The position numbers and the translations under genes were made by a program. The notes under the pieces were generated by a model. The model was not told where the DNA came from, searched no databases, and was given only the letters and a program-made list of their open reading frames with translations. This document shows, in pieces, positions 26,407 to 36,700 of a DNA stretch of 64,000 nt. The DNA comes from Paenibacillus tyrphae (GTDB taxonomy: Bacteria > Bacillota > Bacilli > Paenibacillales > NBRC-103111): contig NZ_JNVM01000043.1 of the NCBI RefSeq assembly GCF_000722545.1, positions 1 to 64,000 of the forward strand, read 5' to 3'. Every line of letters begins with the position of its first letter. Position 1 is the first letter of the stretch.

Positions 26407-27546
26407 CTATGCTTGGATGAATTGCTTTTTATACGCTTCCCAACGGGCTTCGGCACGGTTCCTGATCTCCTCCGACGGCTCCGCCCCGAACTCCTGGCGG
26501 TAGGCGCCTTCGAACCGCGCATAATGCGCCATCAGCTTCTCTATTTTCCCGCAGCCAGCATACATGTCCATCAAGAGCAGATTCACCTCTTCCTGCAGCG
26601 GATACAGCGCTAAATAACTGTTAAGTCTTCGTTCCGCTCTCGACCATTCTTCTCCGGTAAGATCGCGCTCGACCAAGCTGCGCAGAAGCGCCGTATACTG
26701 TCTGGCGTACCCTTCTTCGAGCGAGGCCTTCCACATATAATCCTTTTTGTCCAGCAGCGGGCCTTTATACAAGGCGCATAACCGTTCCGCTTGCTCTGCA
26801 TCCTGCATCACTCCAAGAAGCACAGGCCCATACCGTTCATACGCCAGCACATCGTACGTCAAGCCGGCGGTTTCCAGCCTGTATCCGTCGTTTATTTTCC
26901 GGATGTCCATTCCGATCTCATGCCCTTTCAGCAGCTTCTTCAAACGGTAAATCGTATTGTGCAAATTATGCGACGCCCGGTCCTCCTTCATTTCCGGCCA
27001 CAATAAATCGGCCAGATGCCACTTGCTGAGTTCCCGTCCCGGATGGCAGAGAAACAAAGCGAACAGTTCCTCTGTTTTGCGCGTTGGAAAACGGACTGGC
27101 ATCCCTTCCCGATTGCGGACCTCGAAGCCCCCGAAGCAGCGGATCACGGCCGCGTGTTCCTGCGGCTCGGCAGGGAAAACAAACCGCTGCTGCTTGACCA
27201 GACGACCCACAATCCGTTCGATCGCCGCCGGTGTCACAGGCTTCAGAATATAATCGAAGGCATATACTTGAAACGCGTCCAGAGCATACTGCTTATAGGC
27301 CGTACTAAAAATAATTTTGGTCTCTTCGGACAGCTCGTTTATTTTCCGCGCCAGTTCGAGTCCGTTCATCCTCGGCATTTCCACGTCGAGAAAGACGACA
27401 TCCGGCTTAAGCTCCGGCAGACGGGCCAGTGCTTCCAGCGGGTTCGTAAATGCACCCAAAATGGTATAATTCGGATTTTGGCCGATGATGTATTTCATTA
27501 AATCCAGAATCGGCTTTTCGTCTTCGACAATAATCGTATAAAACAA
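26407..27546 (-). CDS. Response regulator with SARP-like output (receiver - OmpR wHTH - BTAD)
   Basis: A 379-residue regulator. The receiver (1-120) has the acidic pocket E9/D10, phospho-acceptor Asp54 in VVFLDVEMPRMNG, and Lys102 in YILKPV. It is joined to an OmpR/SARP-type winged helix (about 135-225, TRKTEELFALFLCHPGRELS...LLWPE) and a bacterial transcriptional activator domain of helical repeats (about 235-375). SARP proteins bind heptamer direct repeats next to the -10 box. The TTG start at 27546 follows AGGAGG with 7-nt spacing. No histidine kinase is nearby, so its partner is unknown. Its own promoter carries the heptamer element found at two surface-protein promoters, suggesting it is the master activator of this locus and of itself. 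Confidence 0.9.
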   Translation of the reverse strand: MFYTIIVEDEKPILDLMKYIIGQNPNYTILGAFTNPLEALARLPELKPDVVFLDVEMPRMNGLELARKINELSEETKIIFSTAYKQYALDAFQVYAFDYILKPVTPAAIERIVGRLVKQQRFVFPAEPQEHAAVIRCFGGFEVRNREGMPVRFPTRKTEELFALFLCHPGRELSKWHLADLLWPEMKEDRASHNLHNTIYRLKKLLKGHEIGMDIRKINDGYRLETAGLTYDVLAYERYGPVLLGVMQDAEQAERLCALYKGPLLDKKDYMWKASLEEGYARQYTALLRSLVERDLTGEEWSRAERRLNSYLALYPLQEEVNLLLMDMYAGCGKIEKLMAHYARFEGAYRQEFGAEPSEEIRNRAEARWEAYKKQFIQA

Positions 27547-27635
27547 CCTCTTCCCTCCTAATAAAGCCTCTCAGGCAAATCCGCTTGCCGACGTTTTTGA
27601 CTCTAGTTCCCTTCCCATGGATACGTCCTATGGTC

Positions 27636-27669
27636 ATTCTATTATTTCGGCCTCTCAAAAAACTCACAA
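27636..27669 (-). promoter_or_regulatory. SARP-type heptamer-repeat promoter of the response-regulator gene
   Basis: Minus strand: TTGTGAG (27663-27669), TTTT, TTGAGAG (27652-27658), 10 bp, then -10 TAGAAT (27636-27641). The geometry is identical to the other two copies although the spacer bases differ, which argues for selection on the heptamers. The leader to the TTG start is about 80 nt. Confidence 0.75.
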
Positions 27670-27689
27670 AATTGCTGCCGCTGCAAGAC

Positions 27690-27727
27690 AAAAAAGCTTC
27701 CCAACCCGGGGATTGGAAAGCTTTTTT
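27690..27727 (-). terminator. Terminator of the giant surface-protein operon
   Basis: AAAAAAGCTT (27690-27699) and its complement (27718-27727) form a stem that extends inwards with few mismatches. It lies 46 bp past the stop of the 3447-residue gene and has U-rich tracts on both sides, so it should terminate the long operon before the response-regulator promoter. Confidence 0.75.
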
Positions 27728-27773
27728 ACTTTGTCTGCTTTTGCCTGTAAAGGCTCGTCGGTACAGGAGCAAG

Positions 27774-30700
27774 CTAGATCAGACCGGAGCGCTGTAGCAA
27801 TTTTTGAACAATCGCCGCTACTTCCGCCCGGCTCATGTTGTCGCCAGGTGCGATCTGACTGCTGCTTCTTCCGGATACAAGCCCTGCTTTCACGCTTGCG
27901 GCGATACCTGCCTTGGCATAATCCGATATAAGCCCGGCATCCGAAAAACCAGCCAGAGTCTGGCTCGTCTCGTTTACGGCCAGATCGGCCTCCAGCCCCG
28001 TAATCTTCATGGCTCTTGCGACGATGGTCATGGCCTGCTCGCGGGTAATGTTATCCATGGACCCGAACTGGCCGTTCTCATAGCCTGAGATGATGCCATT
28101 CGCGTAAGCTGCCTGGATATACGGGGAATACCAGTCCCCATCCTTCACGTCCGAGAACGACGCACCAGCCGCGTCGGCCTTCAAGCCTAAAGCTTTGACT
28201 ACAATGGCGGCAAATTCTGCTCGGGTAATAGCCCGGTCAGGTTCGAACAAGCCGTTGCCCACGCCGCCGACCACCATGCGGGAGCCCATTTCGTTGACGA
28301 GCTCCTTGCCCCAATGATTTTCAACATCTTTGAATGTCACGCTATGATGGACCAGCGAAACCGTCCCCCGGCTGATCGGACTGCTGATCACCGCATAAAT
28401 TTTGCTGTCCACGTTTTTGATTTTGGTCGGCACATGAACGACCGTTCCATCCGGCTCCACCATAACCCCGGTCGTGACTTGACGCGCTGTTGCCTCGTCC
28501 GATACGACCAACGCTCTTTCCACGTAGGTGTCGAATTTCCCGATTTCTGCGGTCGTCTGGCCATACGTGTAGGTTGCTTTAAAGTTCGACGGAGGCGTCA
28601 GAACCTTGAATCCGCCCTGCTGCGCCGCATTTTCAAGCTGCTTGACCTGCTCTGGCGCAGGAGCCCCCACTTCAATCCGCACCTTGATATCCTTGAGCGG
28701 CACTTGGTTGCCAAGCTGTGCGGTTATCCCCTTCTGAAGCTGTTCGGCCGGAACGATGAAAAGCGTTTTGTCCGTCTTCAGCTTGAGTACGGCCTTTTTG
28801 CTCTCCAGCTTCTTGATAAGCTCTCCGCTAAGCTCTCCAATGGACGTATCGGCGGCGGTTTTGAAGACGATGGTGATTTCCGCTTTGTCGCCCTGCTGCT
28901 CCAGCAGCTTGTCCATCAATTGCTCGTTCATGGCAATGGTCGTTGTTACCGCCGTACCGTTGGATACGATTGTTTCCGTCCCAGCCACTTCGAACTTGCC
29001 ATTGACCAGAACTTCAACGGGTTTACCGCCGGTCGACGGGATACCGCCACCGCCACCGCCGCCGCCGATATATCCTCCGGTATTGCCGCCAGGGGCAGGC
29101 ACGAATTTCTTGTATACCGCGGTAAACGGGTCGCTGTTGTTTTTGCCCTCCGCTACGGTAATTGCTTTAATGGTGGTTGTTTCGTCCAGCAAAATCGGCT
29201 GTGTATACACGAGCGCGTTTTCGGACGGGTCCTTGCCATTCAACGTGTAGTAGATCGTGCCTCCCGGCTCTGTTGTACCGAGTGTGACCTCGATCTTCTC
29301 TTTAAATTCTTGACCTGCTGTTCCTGCAGGCTTTGCAGCAGTCTCCGCGTACAGGACCGGTTTCTTGTTCAAGGCAATGCTGCGGGATTCTCCATTTTTC
29401 GAAACCGTCAAAATCGTTTCGGAACCCGCATTCCCCGTCGTCCATCGTAGGGAAAGGTCCGGAGTCGGCGTGTAGCCGTCTGTCACGTGATACGCCGTAT
29501 CGCTGTCGCTCAGCACGACCGCCGCCGTAGACAGATCGCTCTCCGTGCTTCCAGCAAAATGGGCCAGTTGAGGATAGTAGCCCCGGATCGTTTTCCACAT
29601 CGACGTCTCCATTCCCGGAAGAAGTGCTCCTTTGACCAGCTCAGACGTTTTCACGCCGATCGCTTTGGTGCCGTCCGGTTTTATCCGATACCCCTCATCG
29701 TTGGCGTACGCCGTATTCTGCTGAAGCATTTGGGTATCGAAATAATTGGTTTGCAGGATCGCACCCTTGCCAAGCTGGCCGGCAACGCCGCCAAAGAGCG
29801 ATTTACCCGGCACGAGAACCCCATTCAGGCTGGCGGAAATCTGGCCGGTATTGACGGTATCGCGGATCGAGCCTTCCAGTGCATAGCCAGTGATCCCTCC
29901 CGCTCTGGCCATGTCTTTCCCGCTCGCGGTAACGGTGCCCGCATGGTAGCTGTGAACGATGGAACCGTTGTTTTCGCCGGCAAGACCGCCTGCATTCGCC
30001 TCCCCGGACGCCACGGAAACGTCACCGTAAGAGAAACTCTGCTCGATCGATGCCCCCGAAGCGTTGTTGCCCGCTAACCCGCCTGCCACTGCTTTGTTCC
30101 CTTCGGCCAAGGCCTGGATGGATACTTTCGAGAAGGACGTGACGATCCGACCCGCGTTGATTCCTGCGAGACCGCCGATCGCGGTCCCGGTGGCGTGGAT
30201 TGCGCCTTTTACTGCGGCGTTTTGAATTACGCCTTCATTGCGGCCGCTAATGCCGCCGACATAATCCTGGCCGGACAATTCGAGCTCTCGGATGGAAATG
30301 CCATCCATCACGGAGCTGCTATTGCCTGCAGCGCCGCCGACGTCATTGCGGCCGGTGACGGACACTTTAGCGAGCTGTGCCGTTACATTGCGGGCCCGGC
30401 TTTCTCCGGCAATTCCACCGACATAGTTCGTGCCTTTGACAAGGATCGAACCGGCTTCCTGTACAGTGATCGATTCGCCCGACGCTTTACCTGCGATACC
30501 TCCGATGAAGTCCCCCGCTGTTGACGCCACCGTCACATCCGCGAGTTTTTTCGCTTCAACGCTGCCTGAAGCAACGCCCGCCAAACCGCCAATCTGATCG
30601 CCTGCTCCGGTGACGTTAACACTTCCGGTAATCGATAATCCTTTGAGCTCACCTTTGGCCAGTCCGACTAGACCACCGATGGCGCTTTGCCCATTCAGGG

Positions 30701-33700
30701 TGACGTTTCCGACGGTGGCGTTGCTCAGGTTGGCGGCTTCACCCGCCAAGCCGCCTGACATTTCCGTTGCGACAATGTTCACGACGCCCGCTGTCACTTC
30801 AGCGATAGCGGCAGCTTGCCCGGCGATCCCGGCCGTATATTGTTTACCCGATACGTCAGTCTCCTCCACGGATACCCGGGAGATGTCTTTGACGACCTGT
30901 CCTGCAATCCCGCCGGCATAATTGCCAGCAGCTACGATTTTCGATTTGCCGGTGGATGCGATGTCTTTTAACGCCTCCGCGCTTGCGCCGACAACACCGC
31001 CAACGTAGTTCGTTCCTGTAACTTCCATCGAAGCGATGCCGACGTGCGACAGCACTCCGGCATTGCTGCCCACCAAGCCGCCCGTATAATCGGCATAGCC
31101 GCGCACCTTACCGCCGCTTGCCTTGACATGGGTGATCGTAGCGCCCGGATGGTTGATTCCTGCTGCCACTCCCGTATAGGCGCCCCCGGTTACGCGGGCA
31201 TCCGCAAACGTTACGTTGGTCAAGGTTCCGTAATTGTTCGAGATAAATCCATACTTGTCATATTGCTCCGCCATGTAATTGAGACCTGAGATGACATGGT
31301 TGGCACCATCAAATACGCCTTTAAAATCAGCAATCGGCGTCCACAGTTTACCCGCTAAGGCAATGTCGGCTCCCAGTATGATTTTTTGGATCGACGGGGC
31401 TTTCTTCGCCTCCCGGTCAAACCATGAATAAATCGCCGGATCATTATACAGCAGGGCGACCCCCGCCAGTTGTTCGGCGGTAATGACTATATATTGCGCG
31501 TCTTCCTTCGCCTGTCGGCTCAGGAAGGACAAATCTGGCGCGAAGCTCCAGTTCATGACGCGAACAAGCACAGGCGCGTTATGATTGACGCCGTCGACAT
31601 AGCCCCAGACCGAGCCGTTAGTAGAGAAATTCCAGTTTGGCAGCTTGCCGTAATTGCTGAAATCGGCTTTCTGCACAGGCGCCGGCTGTCCGCTTGTGTC
31701 ATGCTTGATTGGCGCTAAGGTTCCCGTGTAGTAAGCGTCCGCCACCTTGGCGTTCCGGAAGTTGTAGCCGATCAATGCGCCCATGTACGAGTTCGAACCG
31801 CCGGCTTGCGCCGAAACATTCGGAACCCGTTCGTATACCCGGCTCAAGCTTCCGTCATTATAGCCCGCAAAGCCCCCGGCATAAGAACGGGTAGCGCCAT
31901 GCGCGCCCACGATGGTCACCGATTCCTGTGCCGCATTAGCATCTTCAATGGTACTCCCGTTGTTGATTGCTCCGGCAAAGCCTCCGCCTCTCGCATCAAA
32001 CGCCGTATTCGATACATCGCCGCTGGCGCTCGCTTCCTGAATGGCGTATCGATTCACCGTCCCGGCAAAGCCTCCGGCATAAGCGCCCGCCTGACCAGTG
32101 ACGTTGACGCTCCCTGCGGCGTAAGCCTGCTTGATCACTCCCGCCGCGCTGTCGCCGAGTAATCCGGCAAAGCCTCCGGCATAGATCGTATTGTACGGGT
32201 TGGTCGAAGCAACTTCGATCGGAATGCTGGCAGAGGATTGATAGATTTCCACAGCATCCGCCAGTCCTACGGCCCCACCAACATGGGTAGACGAAGGGAT
32301 TCTGGACAGGGTCACGCTGTTGCCGATTTTGATTCGTTCCTGATTCGGCGACTTCACTCGCGCATAAACGATTTTCCCTCCGGCTGCTTGCCCGGCAATG
32401 CCGCCGACATGGTAATCGCTGCTGGAATCGGCCTGAATCTGACTCTCAACGCTGGTGTTGATAATGAATCCGCTGCTGAATCCCGCAACCCCGCCAAGCG
32501 TGGCCATTTTGACCCCGGTTACCCGCAAATCGGCTTGGGAAGCCGAGTTGTAGATCGAAGCCGATTTGAGCTGCCCGGCGACGGTGCCTGCGTACACATC
32601 GGCCAGATTGCCGCTGCCGGCAATTTCGATCCATTGATCGGACACGCTGGCTTCATACACCCCAGGATAAAACGGGATGGAGTAGCCGAAATCCTGCGCG
32701 AAATCCGGCTTGGACGATTCCACAATCCCGGCAATGCCGCCAACCGAACCGTTTCCTGCCGCCGTCAGGGTAATCGCCGGCGCCGCTTTGACTTGATAAA
32801 TAACCGAATCATAGCTGTAGCCGGCAATACCGCCGATCGTTGCATCTTTTGCGGTGATCGGCAGTATGCCTTCGAAAGTGGCGTTGCGGACGGCTGCATG
32901 AGTCAATTTGCCCACAATGCCGCCGACGGTGCCGGTTTCGCTGACAGTCGTCACAGCACCCTTCACTTCAACTGCATCGACATCGAAAACGTTCGTGCCT
33001 TTCCCCGTTTTCTCGCCGATAATCCCGCCGACGATGCCGTGACCTTGAATATTGGCTTTTCCGGCCTCGTTTTTCGCGCTCAGATGAACATTTTTGACGA
33101 TTTGACCGCTGTCCGAGCGGCCAATCGCTCCGCCCGCTACAGACTGGGCGGCGGTCGCTTTCAGGACGCCGTCGGCAAAGGAGATGCTCAGGCCGTCCCC
33201 CGTGCCGGATACGTAGGCCCCGACCATGCCGCCTGCAACGCTGGCTGCGCCTGTCGCCTGAACGCTTCCATCGGCTTGGATAAGCGCCGTAAGCGTCGCG
33301 GTATTCCCCGCCTGCCTGCCGATCAGGCCGCCGACAATCGATTGGTCTCCGGCCGCTTCGATTCCGCCTTGGACCAGGGTCACGCTGCTGTCGTGAAGGT
33401 CCGCGCCGCTGTCGCCTATGAGGCCGCCGACGATGGCCCCCGCCGCTTCGGCGGAAATTTTGCCTCCCCCTTGCACCGTGAGAGATAATTCGCTCGTTTC
33501 CCCTGCATTTTTGCCAATAATACCGCCAACCAAGGTGCCCTTGGATACCTTCGCCTGATTGGACAAAATGACACGGATTTGGGAGACGCTTCCTTTATTG
33601 AGTCCTACCAAGGAACCGACGTGCTGGGTACCGGCGACAGCAACAGGCTCAAGCGCGACATGATGAACCGTCGCACTGCTGCCGATCACCCCGAACAATC

Positions 33701-36700
33701 CGGCGTACTGGCCTGCGGATACCTGCAAACCGCTGATCAAATGATCGTTTCCGATAAAAGCACCTTCGAACGGAGTTTGCTCCTGATATCCGATCGGCAC
33801 CCATTGCTTGGACTGAATGCGGATCGGGGCGGTGATTTCAATCTCCCTGCCCTTGAAGTCAAACCGTTCCATTCCGGTGACGGTCCCGTTGACAATGCCC
33901 GCGAGACCGGCAAGATCGGCTTCGGTTTGAATCGTAAAGCGCAATGCTGACGGCTTCTTGGTGTACCAGTTGATGTTCATGTTCACATCGTTGCCGCTGC
34001 CGCCGTCTTCCCCGCTAGGGGTTCCGCCCGTGTTGGCGCTTAGATTCAGCTCCGGATACTTGTATGCCGCATTCTCGGAGCCGTATCTCCAGGCCGTGTC
34101 GCTAAACGTCCATCCCGACAGCCCGGGGAACGTTGCGCGGTTCGCCAGCGACTCGGACAAAATCGGACTTAACCGGGAGTACATATTCAGCTCATAGTAC
34201 GTGCCCCCGCCGAAATCGAGCAATCCGCTGTTAATCGCCTTGCCCTCATCCTTCAAGTAGTACGTATTGTCGATTAAATCTTTGCTTGTATTGGCGTAAA
34301 ACCCTGCAAATCCGCCGGCGTAAGCGCCGTTATTTCCTGTGACCTGTCCTGCGGAATAGCTTCCTTTCACCTTGCCGGTCGTGATTTGGCCAATCAACCC
34401 GCCGGCAAAGGAATCTTTGCCGTTGGCGGTGACTTCTTTGGCCGCATACGAGTTGGCGACCGTTCCCGCGTGACCGCCTACGAGGCCCCCGACATACGTT
34501 TTCAAGCCATTGGCGGTCACTTTGGCGGAAGTGAAGCTCTTATCGATAGCGCCGCTGTTCTTGCCGACCAAACCGCCCAGCAGCGCGTAGCTGCCGTCGG
34601 TGCCGACCACATTGCCAGTCAGGTCCGATTCGATATAGGAGGCGATAATTTTGCCCGTATTTTCGCCTACGAGACCGCCCGCAACCGTCCCTAAACCGCC
34701 AACGGTCAGCACCGCATTCGAATATACGTAGTAAATCGTACCGGTATTTTTGCCGATCAATCCGCCTACAACGCCTTGATAGCCGTCGGAAACGACGGGT
34801 ACTTTCTCTGCGATACTGTTGTTGGTAAGCACGGACCGGTTCTCGCCGATCATCCCGCCTGTGGTAGATGCCTGGGCTCGCACGTTCACTTTGCCCACGA
34901 TACGGCTGTTCTGCACCGTACTTACAGCCTTTTCGATAGGGGTCGAGTCCGCTTGGCCGCCTCTCGCATCGTTGATGCCGATCATGCCGCCCACGGTGGA
35001 AGCCGGAGCGGATACAGGCACGGAGATCGCGAGCGAATCGATAAAGTTTTGGTTCAAAATCGCTTTTTCCGATCCCCGGTTATATCCGGTCAATCCGCCA
35101 ACTACGGCCTGCTTGCCTTTCGCTGTCAGATTTACATTTTGACCGAACACCTTCTCGATTTGAGTTTCGATATTGGTACCGACCAAGCCGCCTGTCCGCA
35201 CGCGGTCAGCCGCAGGTTCAACGACCATCGTCACGTTTTGCAGATTGTAATCGGCCGCGTTGCCTTTCACGACTGCACGTTCCGCTTGCCCGGCCAGTCC
35301 GCCTGCATGAGAGTCGCTGCCTGCCACGCTCAGAACCGCGTACTCCGGCAGAACTCCTTTGACGTAGGACTCGGTAATGGCTCCGTCCTTCATCAGGCCG
35401 ACAAGTCCGCCCAACAACGACTCAGGTCCGCTTGCCGTCAGAAGCAGGTTTTCAGCAACAGCCCCTTGAATCGCAGCCTTGCTGCCGTCCCCTGCAATCC
35501 CGCCGAGGCGAACGCCGCTTGCTTCGGCAGCGGTCTCCATCCGCAGGCCTGTCACGTTGCCGTCCTTGCCGTTGCCGCGGATCGCGCTGTTGTTCACAGC
35601 TCCTGCAATGCCGCCGGCAGCGGAATCTTTCCCGTGCACCGTGATCTGAAGCTGCCCTTCCCCGGAGGCAAATACGCGCGGATTCACGATTTCCCCTTGG
35701 GTGAGCCCGGCCGTTCCGCCGATTTTATTGTCCGTTCCTTTGGAAAGGACCGAGAGCGAGTCGGTCGAAAGATTCGTCAAGACGCCTTTATTGCCTCCGG
35801 CGATTCCCCCGAGGACGGAACGGTCGCCTTCCGACGTGATGGCGATATTCGTTGCCGGCTGCAAAAAGCCGCCGACCAGAGCGGCGCTGTTCTCGCCTAC
35901 CGCCCCGCCGATCATGTTGTCCGCCCCGGCGGACAGGAACGACACTTCTTGCACGCGAAGCGGTGCCGCCTGCGAGCCCGCGCCCGCGTTGGCCGAGAGA
36001 GCCCCGGCCAAACCGCCGAGCTTGGCGTGGTCGGCTCTTGCTTCGGCTTTGACCGCAATTTTGTTCACCGTGCTGGAGCCGATGAACAGAGCCCCGTCGT
36101 CTGCTCCAACAACACCGCCCGCAGCGGTATTGGGAGCGGAAACGGCCAGGATGAAGCTTTCACCTGTTTTAAAATCAGCCGCGCCAATTAAGGCCTGGGA
36201 AATTTCCCCCTTCGCCTGACCGGCGATTCCGCCTGCAAATCCGCCGCCCCCGCTCGATTGCAACAGCGTGTGCTTGACAGTCGAGACCGTTACTTTGCCG
36301 TTCAAATAGCCTGCGACTCCGCCGACGTTGCCGTCAGAGGCGATTTTGGCGAAGCTCTCGGCAGTGCGCCCAACCGCCGCCTGGACGATTGCACCTCCGT
36401 CTACATAGCCTGCCACGCCGCCGGTATATGTTCCCTTTCCGCCCGAGACCGCCATATCGCCGGCATAGGCCGGGCTGTTAATCGTGCCGTTACCGGCGTA
36501 GTACCCGACGATTCCCCCCGTGTACACCTCGCTGCGGTCACCGTAAGCGGCGGCCGTGACCGTAATTTTGCCTGCAAAGGCTTCGTTAACGTAATTAACG
36601 TCGCCGCCGGAGGAGACGATGCCCGCAAATCCTCCGGTATAGAGCTTTTGCAGCCCGTTGACGCTGATGTCTCCCTTGCTCTGCACATTATCGTCGGCTT